Notes: generated by a model not told the origin, from the letters alone. Counted from the stretch's first letter, positions 27,000 to 36,118 are shown. The stretch: DNA of 64,000 nucleotides from Azospirillum lipoferum 4B (GCF_000283655.1 NC_016587.1:248001-312000); one strand, 5' to 3'. Numbers and translations are program-made.

Positions 27000-27209
27000 G
27001 ATGGTTCCTCCGGTCGCTGGTGCGACGCTTTTTGGACCAGCCGGCGAACAGGTGATGGCTCCGGCCGACCGACCGGGTGCGTCGGGGCCCGGCTGCACCC
27101 CAAACTAGGCAAATTTTGCCCGATAGAAAGGGGTAGCGCCAGCGAAATCGACTCGTTGAACAACCATCAGCGGGAATGTCAACGAACAAAGTGCCTTAGG
27201 GGGCGTGCG

Positions 27210-28202
27210 TCACAACTCTTTTTCCATAGGGTGTTCCAACTCGGCAACCGTGATTTCGGAATCCAGCGGCGACTCGGCGTTGCGCCACAGCGCGGCCTCC
27301 ACCGCCAGGGTCCAGAAGCTTTCCGCCGCCTTGCTCTGGCGGGCGCGGGGACGGACCAGCCGGATCTGCACCGGCACGGTCCAGCGTGGGTCGCCCGCCG
27401 GCTGGCCGGCCCGAACCAGGGTTCCGCGGGCCAGATCCTCGGCGATCAGGCTTTCCGGCAGCCACGCCACCCCGCGCCCGTCGCGCGCCAGCGTGCGCAG
27501 AACCGCTGCCAGATGGGAGGTGAAGACGGTGTCGAGCGCGTTGGGAAGCGGCTGCGCCGCCCGCACCGCCTCCAGGATGCGGCCCATGCCGGACTCGCGG
27601 CTGTAGGACAGGTGCGGCAGGGTCGTGCCTTCCCCTTCGGCCAGCGGATGGCGCGGCCGGCCCGTGGCATCCGGGGCGGTCACCGCCAGCAGCCGGTCGC
27701 CGCCGACGACGACGGAGCGGAAGGACTCCGCATCCAGCCGGCCGGCCGCCGCCGGGTGGGCGTGGCACAGCAGGAACTGCGCCTGGCCTGCCAGCATCAG
27801 CCGCTCGCAGGCCTCCATGCTGTCCGACGACAGGGTGATGGCGCCCAGCCGCGCCCGCGCCTCCAGCGCCCGCAGCCAGGCGGGGAAGAAGGTCAGCGAC
27901 AGCGCATGCGTCGCGGCGAAGCGCAGGGTCGCGGCCTCCGACTGGGCGGCGAGCCGGGCCTCCTCGCGTCCCTGCAGCAGGCGGCGCACCGTTTCGTCGG
28001 CGAAGGGGCGGAAGCGGCGCCCGGCCTCCGTCAGGGTCACCGGCTGGCCGCTGCGGTCGAACAGCGGGGTGCCGGCCCAATCCTCAAGCGCGCGGATGCG
28101 GCGGCTGAAGGCCGGCTGGGTCAGGTGGCGCGCGTCGGCGGCGCGGGAGAAATTGCCGCAATCCACCAGCGCCAGGAAATCGTCGAGCCAGGAAAGTTCC
28201 AT
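27210..28202 (-). CDS. LysR-type regulator, divergent to tarD
   Basis: 330 residues from MELSWLDDFLALVDCGNFSR. The N-terminal helix-turn-helix (SRAADARHLTQPAFSRRIRA, about 20-39) is followed by the LysR effector-binding fold. The upstream frame continues 17 codons to 28253, but the Met at 28202 aligns with the family start. It is transcribed away from the D-tartrate dehydratase gene across a 322-bp gap, the classic arrangement for a LysR activator and its target; the control of tarD is inferred from this. Confidence 0.85.
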   Translation of the reverse strand: MELSWLDDFLALVDCGNFSRAADARHLTQPAFSRRIRALEDWAGTPLFDRSGQPVTLTEAGRRFRPFADETVRRLLQGREEARLAAQSEAATLRFAATHALSLTFFPAWLRALEARARLGAITLSSDSMEACERLMLAGQAQFLLCHAHPAAAGRLDAESFRSVVVGGDRLLAVTAPDATGRPRHPLAEGEGTTLPHLSYSRESGMGRILEAVRAAQPLPNALDTVFTSHLAAVLRTLARDGRGVAWLPESLIAEDLARGTLVRAGQPAGDPRWTVPVQIRLVRPRARQSKAAESFWTLAVEAALWRNAESPLDSEITVAELEHPMEKEL

Positions 28203-28256
28203 CGCCCAATCTTCGTCACGTCTGCCGGGCCGGGACCCAGGCGAGGAGACCACTCA

Positions 28257-28395
28257 AAGCCCCTCTCCCTCGATGGGAGAGGGGTTGGGGTGAGGGTGGC
28301 GCCGGCCGGTGCCGGCCGGAATAATTGCTCCCGCCCTTATCGGTCGGGCTGCACCCCTCACCCCAACCCCTCTCCCGCAAGGGGAGAGGGGCTTT
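28257..28395. repeat. interspersed repeat copy E (lysR-tarD gap)
   Basis: Left unit CCCCTCTCCCTCGATGGGAG with GGGGTTGGGGTGAGGG; right unit CCCCTCACCCCAACCCC with hairpin CTCTCCCGCAAGGGGAGAG, nearly identical to the right half of copy A. It occupies about 140 of the 322 bp between the two divergent starts, so the tarD promoter and any operator must lie in 28396-28524. Confidence 0.85.
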
Positions 28396-28524
28396 GTATG
28401 GTTCCCTCCGCCACCCCATGCCGAACCCGCATGATGCGTTCCGGCCTTGGCATTGGCCCGGCGGCCCGCATCATCCCTACAGTGCCGGCACGAAACGCGC
28501 CACCACGCTGCAAGAGGAACCGCC

Positions 28525-29697
28525 ATGCGCATCGTCGAAATCCGCGAGCAGACCGCCGGCATCAAGTCCGACATCGCCAACGCCTTCATCGATTTCAGCC
28601 AGATGACCTGCAGCGTGGTGGCGGTCGTCACCGACGTGGTGCGCGACGGCAGGCCGGTGATCGGCTATGGCTTCAACTCAAACGGCCGCTATGCCGCGGG
28701 CGGGCTGCTGCGCGAGCGCTTCATTCCCCGGCTGATGGGCGCCGCCTCCGACAGCCTGCTGGACGACACGGGCGAAAACCTGGACCCGTTCCGCATCTGG
28801 GCGCGGCTGATGACCAACGAGAAGCCGGGCGGCCATGGCGAGCGGTCGGTCGCCGTCGGCACCATCGACATGGCGGTGTGGGATGCCGTGGCGAAGATCG
28901 CCGGCGTGCCGCTCTACCGCCTGCTGGCCGACCGCTTCCGCGGCGGGGTGGCCGACGACAGCGTCTGGGTCTATGCGGCCGGCGGCTATTACTATCCCGG
29001 CAAGGATGTGACGGCGCTGCAGGACGAGATGCGCAGCTACCGCGACCGCGGCTACAAGGTCGTGAAGATGAAGATCGGCGGCGCCCCGCTGGCGGAGGAT
29101 CTGCGCCGGATCGACGCGGTGCTGGAGGTCGTGGGATCGGGGGAGAACCTGTGCGTCGACGCCAACGGCCGCTTCGACCTCGACACCGCCATCGCCTACG
29201 CGGAGGCGCTGAAGCCCTACGGCCTGTTCTGGTACGAGGAGGCCGGCGATCCGCTGGACTATGCGTTGCAGGCCGAACTCGCCACCCATTACGACCGCCC
29301 GATGGCGACCGGCGAGAACCTGTTCTCCCACCAGGACGCCCGCAACCTGATCCGCCATGGCGGCATGCGCCCCGACCGCGACTGGCTGCAGTTCGACTGT
29401 GCGCTGAGCTATGGGCTGGTGGAGTATATGCGCACGCTGGACATGCTGAAGGAGAACGGCTGGTCGAGCCGCCGCGTCGTGCCGCATGGCGGGCACCAGA
29501 TGTCGCTGAACATCGCCGCCGGCCTGCATCTGGGCGGCAACGAATCCTATCCCGACGTCTTCAAGCCCTTCTGCGGCTTCGCCGACGGCATCGCCGTGGA
29601 GGATGGCCGGGTGCGCCTGCCCGACCTGCCCGGCATCGGGTTCGAGGCCAAGTCGGAGCTGTTCGCGACCATGAGCGGCCTGCTGGAAACCCGGTAG
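28525..29697 (+). CDS. tarD: D-tartrate dehydratase (enolase superfamily)
   Basis: 390 residues. Closely resembles the Bradyrhizobium D-tartrate dehydratase as I recall it: the N-terminal SDIANAFIDFSQMTCSVVAV, VIGYGFNSNGRYAAGGLLRE, GGHGERSVAVGTIDMAVWDA. Lys base in VVKMKIGG (about 180), metal ligands in CVDANGRFD and WYEEAGDP, and catalytic His in PHGGHQMSLN (about 323). It dehydrates D-tartrate to oxaloacetate in the cytoplasm. The ATG at 28525 has GAGGAA 5-6 nt upstream; in-frame reading further back has no family match. Confidence 0.88.
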   Translation: MRIVEIREQTAGIKSDIANAFIDFSQMTCSVVAVVTDVVRDGRPVIGYGFNSNGRYAAGGLLRERFIPRLMGAASDSLLDDTGENLDPFRIWARLMTNEKPGGHGERSVAVGTIDMAVWDAVAKIAGVPLYRLLADRFRGGVADDSVWVYAAGGYYYPGKDVTALQDEMRSYRDRGYKVVKMKIGGAPLAEDLRRIDAVLEVVGSGENLCVDANGRFDLDTAIAYAEALKPYGLFWYEEAGDPLDYALQAELATHYDRPMATGENLFSHQDARNLIRHGGMRPDRDWLQFDCALSYGLVEYMRTLDMLKENGWSSRRVVPHGGHQMSLNIAAGLHLGGNESYPDVFKPFCGFADGIAVEDGRVRLPDLPGIGFEAKSELFATMSGLLETR

Positions 29698-29813
29698 AAT
29701 TTGTCGGGCATGGCCCCCGAACCTGTTCGTATGGGAGACGGATGCACCGGCAGTCGAATCGGCCATTGACCCAGCGTTCCGCTGTGTCAATCTATTGTCG
29801 GTCGCAACGTTTC

Positions 29814-29829
29814 AGAAAGGAGGTGATCC
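29814..29829 (+). promoter_or_regulatory. exceptionally long Shine-Dalgarno
   Basis: AGAAAGGAGGTGATCC, 7 nt (from GGAGG) before the ATG at 29831, is complementary to the whole 3' tail of bacterial 16S rRNA rather than the usual 5-7 bases. It suggests very strong or specially controlled translation of the tiny secreted protein. An upstream TTGACC (29766) could be a -35 element. Confidence 0.7.
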
Positions 29830-29830
29830 A

Positions 29831-30010
29831 ATGTCTCATGGAGCCAGTCCGGTTGTCGCCGCATTGTTCGGTCTCGCCGCACTCCTGACGGCGGGGATCG
29901 CCAACGCGGAGTGTTCGTCCAGCCATAGCGCGAGCGTGTCGCCGCCGCCGGCCTCCAGCACCGTCGGATCGGTCGGAACCCCGGCGCCCAGCAGCACGCG
30001 CGGCGGGTGA
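29831..30010 (+). CDS. 59-residue secreted peptide
   Basis: MSHGASPVVAALFGLAALLT begins a signal peptide, likely cut after ANA; the mature part of about 33 residues is Ser/Pro-rich with one Cys (ECSSSHSASVSPPP). The start is fixed by a perfect extended Shine-Dalgarno, and a strong hairpin follows the stop, so this is a complete single-gene unit. No family recognised; a small periplasmic or surface protein. Confidence 0.7.
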   Translation: MSHGASPVVAALFGLAALLTAGIANAECSSSHSASVSPPPASSTVGSVGTPAPSSTRGG

Positions 30011-30048
30011 TCGCCGGACGCTGACGACCAGGAACGTCCATGCCTTGG

Positions 30049-30078
30049 AACGGGCCGCCCCTCACCGGGCGGCCCGTT
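30049..30078 (+). terminator. intrinsic terminator of the small secreted gene
   Basis: AACGGGCCGCCC and GGGCGGCCCGTT form a perfect 12-bp stem with a CTCACC loop; the tail TTTCCTTTG is only moderately T-rich. Confidence 0.75.
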
Positions 30079-30264
30079 TCCTTTGTGCCATCGGGGCTGC
30101 GATTCCACGGTTGCGGGTCGGAATTTTCCGAAACATACCGCAGAGATGAATGATCGTTGCTTTTCCGCCTGGCGGAAGCGCCCATATTGAAATTTTTACC
30201 ATTTGCCTGCCACCATCGCGCACGAATCCCCCGATATTGGGTTCGGGGCGTGTGGGAGGGCACA

Positions 30265-30819
30265 ATGGATCACTCGACCGGTCATCACCATGGCTGCTGC
30301 CAGGGCGAACACAGCTCGCGCCGCGGGTTCCTGAAGCTGGCGACGCTGGGTGCCGGCGTGACGCTGATGGCGCCGATGATGATGAGCCGCCCGGCCCAGG
30401 CCGGCAGCGTCGACACCCTTCTGCTGTCCTGCATGGACTATCGCCTGATGGGCCATGTCGCCAGCTATATGAACGCCCGCAACATGCAGGCGAATTACGA
30501 CCACGTCATCCTGGCCGGCGCCAGCCTGGGCGCCCTGACCGACAAGAAGCCCGCCTGGGGCGAGGCCTTCTGGGACCATGTCGCGGTCGCCAAGGAGCTG
30601 CACCACATCAAGCGCGTGATCGTCATGGATCACCGCGACTGCGGCGCCTACAAGGTCTTCCTCGGCATGGACGTGGCGTCCGACCCCGCCAAGGAGACTG
30701 CGGTTCACGGCCAGTACCTGACCAAGCTGAAGGCGATGGTCAAGGAACGCCACCCCGACCTCGAGGTCGAGCTGCTGCTGATGAACCTGGACGGCACGGT
30801 CGAGAAGCTGGCGGCGTAA
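30265..30819 (+). CDS. Tat-exported beta-carbonic-anhydrase-like protein
   Basis: 184 residues. A His-rich start (HHHGCCQGEH) precedes a twin-arginine signal, SSRRGFLKLATLGAGVTLMA, cleaved near RPAQA. The mature part has the zinc signature of beta carbonic anhydrases, CMDYR (about 59) and HRDC (about 131), but Asp-Tyr-Arg stands where the classic enzymes have Asp-Ser-Arg. A periplasmic metalloprotein is a safe call; CO2 hydration is only inferred. Single gene, followed by repeat copy F. Confidence 0.75.
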   Translation: MDHSTGHHHGCCQGEHSSRRGFLKLATLGAGVTLMAPMMMSRPAQAGSVDTLLLSCMDYRLMGHVASYMNARNMQANYDHVILAGASLGALTDKKPAWGEAFWDHVAVAKELHHIKRVIVMDHRDCGAYKVFLGMDVASDPAKETAVHGQYLTKLKAMVKERHPDLEVELLLMNLDGTVEKLAA

Positions 30820-30829
30820 GGATTTTGAA

Positions 30830-30952
30830 TTCCCCCTCTCCCCTTGCGGGAGAGGGTCGGGGTGAGGGGTTGCAAATTCGAGCTTCCTTCCGGCCTTCGG
30901 CCGGCCGCACCCCTCATCCCAACCCTTCTCCCACAAGGGGAGAAGGGCTTTA
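30830..30952. repeat. interspersed repeat copy F
   Basis: CCCCTCTCCCCTTGCGGGAG with GGTCGGGGTGAGGGG, about 45 bp later the inverted unit CCCCTCATCCCAACCC with hairpin TTCTCCCACAAGGGGAGAA. It separates the carbonic-anhydrase-like gene from the end of nadC. Confidence 0.85.
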
Positions 30953-30972
30953 TTGGGCGATAGACGCGCTGC

Positions 30973-31806
30973 TCACATATCCAGCCCCAAATCCAGGTTC
31001 GGGGCGCTGTGGGTCAGCCAGCCGCAGCTGATCATGTCGACGCCGGTCTCCGCGATGGCGCGGACGGTGGCGAGCGTGACGTTGCCCGACGCCTCGGTCA
31101 GCAGCCGGCCGTCCACCATCCGCACGGCGCGGCGCAGCGTGTCCGGGTCCATGTTGTCGAGAAGCACGACATCGACCGGCAGGCCCAGCAGCTCGTCAAG
31201 TTGGTCGAGCGTGTCGACCTCCACCTCCACCTTCACCATGTGGCCGATGGCGGCGCGGACGCGCTCCACCGCCGGACGCACGCCGCCGGCGACCGCGATG
31301 TGGTTGTCCTTGATCAGAACCGCGTCATCCAGCCCGAAGCGGTGGTTGAAGCCGCCGCCCAGCTTCACCGCATGCTTTTCCAGAACGCGCAGGCCGGGCG
31401 TGGTCTTGCGGGTACAGACGATGCGGGCGTTGGTCCCTTCCACCTCGCGCACCAGCGCGCGGGTGGCGGTGGCGATGCCGGACAGCCGGCCCATCAGGTT
31501 CAGCGCCGTGCGCTCCGCCGTCAGCAGGGCGCGGGCCTTGCCGGTCAGGCTGGCGATGGTGCCGCCGGGAGGAACGTCGTCGCCGTCGGCGCGCTCGACG
31601 GTCACAGAGACGGCGGGGTCGAGCAGGCGGAAGGCGATCAGCGCCGCCTCCAGCCCGGCGACGCGGCCGTCCTTGCGGGCGGCGATGCGGGCGGTCGCCA
31701 CCGCGTCGGCCGGGATGATGCTGTCGGTGGTGATGTCGCCGGCCCGGCCCAGATCCTCCGCCAGGGCGGCGCGGACGATGGGCTCGACGGTCAGAGGATG
31801 CAGCAT
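30973..31806 (-). CDS. nadC: nicotinate-nucleotide pyrophosphorylase (carboxylating)
   Basis: 277 residues. Converts quinolinate and PRPP to nicotinate mononucleotide. Conserved blocks: [11 protein letters not shown] (about 25), [14 protein letters not shown] (about 105), [20 protein letters not shown] (about 133), [16 protein letters not shown] (about 160) and the C-terminal [20 protein letters not shown]. The ATG at 31806 lies inside the end of nadB, a 16-nt overlap, so translation is coupled. Last gene of nadABC. Confidence 0.96.
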   Translation of the reverse strand: MLHPLTVEPIVRAALAEDLGRAGDITTDSIIPADAVATARIAARKDGRVAGLEAALIAFRLLDPAVSVTVERADGDDVPPGGTIASLTGKARALLTAERTALNLMGRLSGIATATRALVREVEGTNARIVCTRKTTPGLRVLEKHAVKLGGGFNHRFGLDDAVLIKDNHIAVAGGVRPAVERVRAAIGHMVKVEVEVDTLDQLDELLGLPVDVVLLDNMDPDTLRRAVRMVDGRLLTEASGNVTLATVRAIAETGVDMISCGWLTHSAPNLDLGLDM

Positions 31807-33422
31807 GCGGCGTCTCCGGGCAGGGGGCCGGCGGTGCCGGCCAGATCGCTGAGGGTCAGGGTGCGGCGGGTAAAGGCGGGATTCGGCAGCGGATGGTCGC
31901 TGCGGCAATGGGCGCCGCGGCTCTCCTCCCGTGCCAGCGCGGCATGGACGACCAGCCGGCCGACCAGCAGCCGGTTGCGCGCCTCGCCCCACTGGCGGAC
32001 GACGGCCGGAGGAGCTTCGCCGTCCTCGCAGCGCAGAGTGTCCAGTGCCGCCGCCAGCCGGTCGAGCTTGCGCCGGGCGGCGAGCAGACCCAGCTCGTCG
32101 CGCACCAGCCCGGCGCCGTCATAGAGCGCTGTCCGCGCCTCCGCCCCTATGGCGTCGAGCAGGGCGTGGCCGACATCGGCGGCGACCGCCGGCGGACGGG
32201 GCAGGGCGAAGGGCGGCAGCGGAGCCAGGGGGCGTTCGGCTACGTCGCGGGCGACGCGGGCGCCGAAGACCAGCGCCTCCAGCAGGGAATTGCTGGCCAG
32301 CCGGTTGGCGCCGTGGACGCCGGTGCAGGCAACCTCGCCGCAGGCCCACAGCCCTTCCAGGCTGGTGCGCCCATCGGCGTCGGTGACCACCCCGCCCATG
32401 TGATAGTGGGCGGCGGGCGCCACCGGCATCGGCTCCGCGAACGGGTCTAGGCCATGCTCGGCGCAGAGCGCCAGCACGGTGGGGAAGCCGTCGGGCTTGG
32501 CGGCCAGCGCCGGCCGCAGGTCGAGGAACACCGGCTCCCCCGCCGCGACGCGGCGGCCGATGGCGCGGGCGACCACGTCGCGCGGCGCCAGCTCCGCCAG
32601 CGGATGTTCGTCCGGCATGAAGCGGCGGCCATCCCGGTCGAGCAGCAGGGCGCCGGCACCGCGCAACGCCTCGGTCAGCAGCGGCACCGGGTCGGCATCG
32701 ACGGCGAGCGCCGTGGGATGGAACTGCACGAATTCCAGGTCGGCCAGCCGGGCGCCGGCCCGCGCGGCGATGGCCAGCCCGTCACCGGTGGCCTCCGCCG
32801 GGTTGGTGGTGCGGGCGAAGGCGGCGCCGATGCCGCCGGTCGCCAGGATCACGCGGGGCGCGCGGTGCAGTACCCAGCCCTGCGGATGACAGGCCAGCAG
32901 GCCGCAGACCCGGCCGTTGCGCAGCACGAGATCGACGGCGAAGGCATCCGTCTCCACCCGCACCGACGGGGTGGCGCGCAGGCGCTCGGCCATCGCGGTG
33001 ACCAGCGTCCGTCCGGTGGCGTCGCCCCCGGCATGGACGATGCGGGCGGCGCCATGGGCGGCCTCGCGGCCGAGCAGCGGCGAGCCGTCCGGCGCGCGGT
33101 CGAAGGGCAGGCCATCGGCCAGCAGGCGGCGGATCAGGGCAGCGCCGTCTCGGGTCAGCAGGGCCGCCATCGCGGCATCGACCAGACCGGCGCCGGCGGC
33201 GACGGTGTCGGCGGCATGGTCCTCCGGCCGGTCGCCGGGGCCGACGGCGGCGGCAACGCCGCCCTGGGCATAGAGGCTGGAGCCGCCGGGAAGGCCGGCG
33301 GTCTTGGTGATGAGCGTGACCGCGCGGGGTGCCAGCTGCAGCGCCGCGGTCATCCCGGCAAGGCCGGAGCCGACGACGATCACCTCGGCATCGCGGACAT
33401 CGTAAGGCGTGCTGGAGATCAT
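31791..33422 (-). CDS. nadB: L-aspartate oxidase
   Basis: 543-residue FAD enzyme that makes iminoaspartate for quinolinate synthesis. The N-terminal FAD site is [37 protein letters not shown] (about 48) and the substrate Arg region in [20 protein letters not shown] (about 344) are typical; [20 protein letters not shown] closes the FAD domain, and a helical tail follows. The ATG at 33422 (MISSTP) is preferred over 33461, which starts within repeat copy G. It overlaps nadC. Confidence 0.95.
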   Translation of the reverse strand: MISSTPYDVRDAEVIVVGSGLAGMTAALQLAPRAVTLITKTAGLPGGSSLYAQGGVAAAVGPGDRPEDHAADTVAAGAGLVDAAMAALLTRDGAALIRRLLADGLPFDRAPDGSPLLGREAAHGAARIVHAGGDATGRTLVTAMAERLRATPSVRVETDAFAVDLVLRNGRVCGLLACHPQGWVLHRAPRVILATGGIGAAFARTTNPAEATGDGLAIAARAGARLADLEFVQFHPTALAVDADPVPLLTEALRGAGALLLDRDGRRFMPDEHPLAELAPRDVVARAIGRRVAAGEPVFLDLRPALAAKPDGFPTVLALCAEHGLDPFAEPMPVAPAAHYHMGGVVTDADGRTSLEGLWACGEVACTGVHGANRLASNSLLEALVFGARVARDVAERPLAPLPPFALPRPPAVAADVGHALLDAIGAEARTALYDGAGLVRDELGLLAARRKLDRLAAALDTLRCEDGEAPPAVVRQWGEARNRLLVGRLVVHAALAREESRGAHCRSDHPLPNPAFTRRTLTLSDLAGTAGPLPGDAACCIL

Positions 33423-33440
33423 GGGGGACTCCTCGGTCTC

Positions 33441-33652
33441 CCTCTCCCGCCTCTCGCACAAACTTCGTTTGTGCTGACGGCGTCAGGCGGATCGAAGATC
33501 CGCTGAGAGCCCCGGGAGAGGGAAGGGGCCCGCGAAGCGGGAAGGGTGAGGGGTGATCCAAGGATAAGGGGATCCATGTCCAGATCGCCCCTCCCCCTCC
33601 CCACGCCATTGGCGTGGGTCCCCTCCCTCTCCCGGGACGGGAGAGGGCGTTT
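33441..33652. repeat. interspersed repeat copy G (nadA-nadB gap)
   Basis: A long variant filling nearly the whole 238-bp gap inside the nad operon. It contains nested hairpins: GCACAAAC/GTTTGTGC (33456-33474), CGGATC/GATCCG, and the outer CCTCTCCC...GGGAGAGG blocks with GGAAGGGGCCCGCGAAGCGG. The sub-type is shared with copy I. Confidence 0.8.
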
Positions 33653-33660
33653 CTAGATGC

Positions 33661-34671
33661 TCACTTCGGCTTCACCGCCAGCATGCGCTCCACGGAGCGG
33701 CGGGCGCGGGCGGCGAGCGCGTCGGGGATTTCGACCCGCGGTTCCAGGGTCTGCAGCGACTCCAGGATGCTCGACAGCGTCACCGTCTTCATGTGCGGGC
33801 AGAGGTTGCAGGGGCGCACGAACTCCGTCTCCGGCGAGGCGGCGGCGACGTTGTCGCTCATCGAGCATTCGGTGACCATCAGCACCCGCGGCGGCTTCTC
33901 CGAGCCGACGAAGTCGATCATGCGGGCGGTGGAGCCGACGAAATCGGCAGCCTCCAGCACGTCCGGCGGGCATTCGGGATGGGCGATCACGGTCAGCCGG
34001 TCGAAACGGCGGCGGAAATCCTCGATCTCCGCGCCGGTGAAGCGCTCATGCACCTCGCAATGGCCCTTCCAGGCGATGATCTCGACCTTGGTCTGGGTCG
34101 CGACATATTTCGCCAGATACTCGTCCGGCAGGAAGATCACCCGGTCGACGCCCAGCGATTCCACCACCTCCACCGCATTGCCCGAGGTGCAGCAGATGTC
34201 GACCTCCGCCTTCACCTCGGCCGAGGTGTTGACATAGGCGACCACCGGCACGCCGGGATGCGCCTCGCGCAGGAGCTGGACATCGGCGGCGGTGATGCTG
34301 TCGGCCAGCGAGCAGCCGGCGTTGCGGCTGGGGATCAGCACCGTCTTGGCCGGGTTCAGCAGCTTCGCCGTCTCCGCCATGAAATGCACGCCGGCCAGAA
34401 CGATGACGTCGGCGTCGGTCTGGGTCGCCTTGGCGGCCAGCGCCAGGCTGTCGCCGACGATGTCGGCCACGCCGTGAAAGATCTCCGGCGTCTGGTAGTT
34501 GTGCGCCAGGATGACGGCGTTGTGCTCCCGCTTCAGCTCGTTGATGGCGTGGACAAGCGGCGCGTGGAAGGGCCACTCGATGGCCGGCACGACACGCTTC
34601 ATCCGGTCATAGATCGGCGCGGTCGCCGCGGCGACGGCGGGGGTGTAGGCGAGTTCGGCGACCTCGGGCAT
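33661..34671 (-). CDS. nadA: quinolinate synthase A
   Basis: 336 residues from [11 protein letters not shown]. Condenses iminoaspartate with dihydroxyacetone phosphate; carries one 4Fe-4S cluster with ligands in [24 protein letters not shown] and [23 protein letters not shown] and GHCEVHERF are family blocks. The start at 34671 has GGAG about 9 nt upstream; an ATG at 34710 would add 13 residues. First gene of nadABC; candidate operators lie just upstream. Confidence 0.95.
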   Translation of the reverse strand: MPEVAELAYTPAVAAATAPIYDRMKRVVPAIEWPFHAPLVHAINELKREHNAVILAHNYQTPEIFHGVADIVGDSLALAAKATQTDADVIVLAGVHFMAETAKLLNPAKTVLIPSRNAGCSLADSITAADVQLLREAHPGVPVVAYVNTSAEVKAEVDICCTSGNAVEVVESLGVDRVIFLPDEYLAKYVATQTKVEIIAWKGHCEVHERFTGAEIEDFRRRFDRLTVIAHPECPPDVLEAADFVGSTARMIDFVGSEKPPRVLMVTECSMSDNVAAASPETEFVRPCNLCPHMKTVTLSSILESLQTLEPRVEIPDALAARARRSVERMLAVKPK

Positions 34672-34698
34672 CGGACTGCTCCGCTGTATGCTCTTTCT

Positions 34699-34727
34699 GA
34701 GCAAAACCATATTTGCTCCGTTGGAGC
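34699..34727 (-). promoter_or_regulatory. overlapping inverted repeats upstream of nadA
   Basis: GAGCAAA (34699-34705) and TTTGCTC (34712-34718) form a 7-bp inverted repeat; its right arm overlaps GCTCC-GTT-GGAGC (34715-34727). A further GCTC lies at 34690. Position just before nadA suggests an operator for a NAD regulator, but which one is unknown. Confidence 0.45.
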
Positions 34728-34842
34728 ATATCAAGCGGAAAAGAGGACGTGGAAACATTCAGGGTCCGGCGGTGTTGTGGCCGGGTTGGGTGACGTCCGG
34801 ACCGCGGGCTCGCCCGTTCGGGTGCTGTCTGGAGAATCGCCG

Positions 34843-35043
34843 ATGAAAGCCTTCCTTGCCGCGCTCTGCGCCATCGTGGTCCTGGCCGCCGGCGCCTGGG
34901 CGGTCCTGCCGGCCCTGTTCGCCCGAACCGCCGACGAGACCTTCGCCTCTGCCGGCGCGCGGGTGGGGGAGGATGCGTCCGTCGAGCACCGCAACTTCTC
35001 CGGCCCTCCGCAGGCCCGCCCGCAGGCCCCCCCGCAGGAGTGA
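34843..35043 (+). CDS. small membrane-anchored protein
   Basis: 66 residues. One hydrophobic segment, AALCAIVVLAAGAWAVLPAL, at the N-terminus acts as anchor or signal peptide; the rest is polar and ends in a Pro-rich stretch. GGAGAA about 7 nt before the ATG. It precedes the formate dehydrogenase chaperone by 140 nt on the same strand but matches no known fdh protein. Confidence 0.6.
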   Translation: MKAFLAALCAIVVLAAGAWAVLPALFARTADETFASAGARVGEDASVEHRNFSGPPQARPQAPPQE

Positions 35044-35182
35044 GTCCGCGGATGGGGGAAAAGGATGACCCCGGCGGGATATCCCCGACCGGGTGAGGCA
35101 ACCTTTGCCCCTGCGGACCGTTAACCCAGTTCAGGCCGAACATGGCCTTCGGGACGTATCGGGAGCGGCTTGCGGGAGTGCG

Positions 35183-35791
35183 ATGACGGTTCATGATGCG
35201 GAAAGCGGCGCGGATGCCTTGCGCGCCGACGTCTACCGGCTGCTGGCGCTGACGCTGGCGGCCCCGCCCTCCGCCGACCTTCTGGGGCTGCTCGGCGGCC
35301 TGGCGGGCGATGCCACGGCGATCGGCCGCGCCTTCGACGACCTCGCGTCGCGCGCCCGCAGCACCAGCCCGCAGGAGGCGGAGCGGGAGTTCAACGCGCT
35401 GTTCATCGGCGTCGTCCAGGGCGAGCTGGTCCCCTATGCCTCCTACTACCGCACCGGCTTCCTGACCGACCGGCCGCTGTCGGCCCTGCGCGCCGACCTG
35501 CAGGCGCTGGGGCTGGAGCGAGCGCCCGACGTGTCGGAGCCGGAGGACCACATCGCCGCGCTCTGCGATGTGATGGCGGTGCTGATCCGCGAAGGGGCCG
35601 CCCATGCTGTGCAGCGGCACATGCTGGACAGCCACCTGACGCCCTGGGCCGGGCGCTTCTTCCAGGATTTGGAGGTGGCGGAGGCTGCCGGCCTCTACCG
35701 CCCGCTCGGCACCGTCGGCCGCCTGTTCCTGGAGATCGAGCGGGAAGCCCTCGATAGACAAACCGACCTGCTGGAGGGAGCCGACGCATGA
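35183..35791 (+). CDS. TorD/DmsD-family chaperone for formate dehydrogenase
   Basis: 202 residues, all-helical. YRLLALTLAAPPSADLLGLL at the start, then FNALFIGVVQGELVPYASYY and the region EPEDHIAALCDVMAVLIR, the hallmark of TorD-type chaperones. These bind the Tat signal of molybdenum enzymes until the cofactor is inserted. It overlaps the next gene by 4 nt and precedes the fdh structural genes, so its client is very likely FdhA. The start at 35183 is favoured over earlier in-frame codons that lack homology. Confidence 0.88.
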   Translation: MTVHDAESGADALRADVYRLLALTLAAPPSADLLGLLGGLAGDATAIGRAFDDLASRARSTSPQEAEREFNALFIGVVQGELVPYASYYRTGFLTDRPLSALRADLQALGLERAPDVSEPEDHIAALCDVMAVLIREGAAHAVQRHMLDSHLTPWAGRFFQDLEVAEAAGLYRPLGTVGRLFLEIEREALDRQTDLLEGADA

Positions 35792-35997
35792 AGACGCCGC
35801 CAGAACCCGCGCGCAATCCCCTGCAGCGCCGCGACATCCTGAAGACGCTGGGGCTGGGGGCTGCCGGCGCCGCCGCGGCCACCGTGCTTCCCGGCGGCGA
35901 GGAGGCGCAAGCCATGGAATCGCCGCAGGAGCAGGTGAAGGCCCGCTACCGCGAAACCGAACACGTCAAGCGCTTCTACGCGCTGAACCGCCTCTGA
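35788..35997 (+). CDS. formate dehydrogenase-region Tat-signal protein
   Basis: 69 residues with a twin-arginine type signal QRRDILKTLGLGAAGAAAAT and a short conserved tail, YRETEHVKRFYALNRL. It matches the small protein regularly found between the chaperone and alpha-subunit genes of this formate dehydrogenase type. Role unproven; perhaps assembly or a minor subunit. Two strong hairpins separate it from fdhA. Confidence 0.85.
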   Translation: MKTPPEPARNPLQRRDILKTLGLGAAGAAAATVLPGGEEAQAMESPQEQVKARYRETEHVKRFYALNRL

Positions 35998-36006
35998 AGT
36001 GCGGTC

Positions 36007-36099
36007 GCGTCGGACGGAATCGTCCGACGCGTGAATCGCACGCAAAATCAAAAGACCGGACCCCATCGGATGCTCATTGAAGCATCCGATGGGGTCCGG
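36007..36099 (+). promoter_or_regulatory. two perfect hairpins before fdhA
   Basis: First hairpin: GCGTCGGACG/CGTCCGACGC, loop GAAT (36007-36030). Second hairpin: 19-bp perfect stem beginning CCGGACCCCATCGGATGCT (36056-36074), loop CATTGA, and its mirror (36081-36099). Both lie within the operon, between the Tat-signal gene and fdhA. Neither has a T-run, so they may act as transcript stabilisers, processing sites or attenuators rather than plain terminators. Confidence 0.6.
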
Positions 36100-36118
36100 A
36101 GCGGTCCGGAGGGTGTCC

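Noticed and set aside
29814-29829. Fragment of a 16S rRNA gene
   Set aside because: The match is to the complement of the 16S tail, on the coding strand and correctly spaced before an ATG; no further rRNA sequence flanks it.
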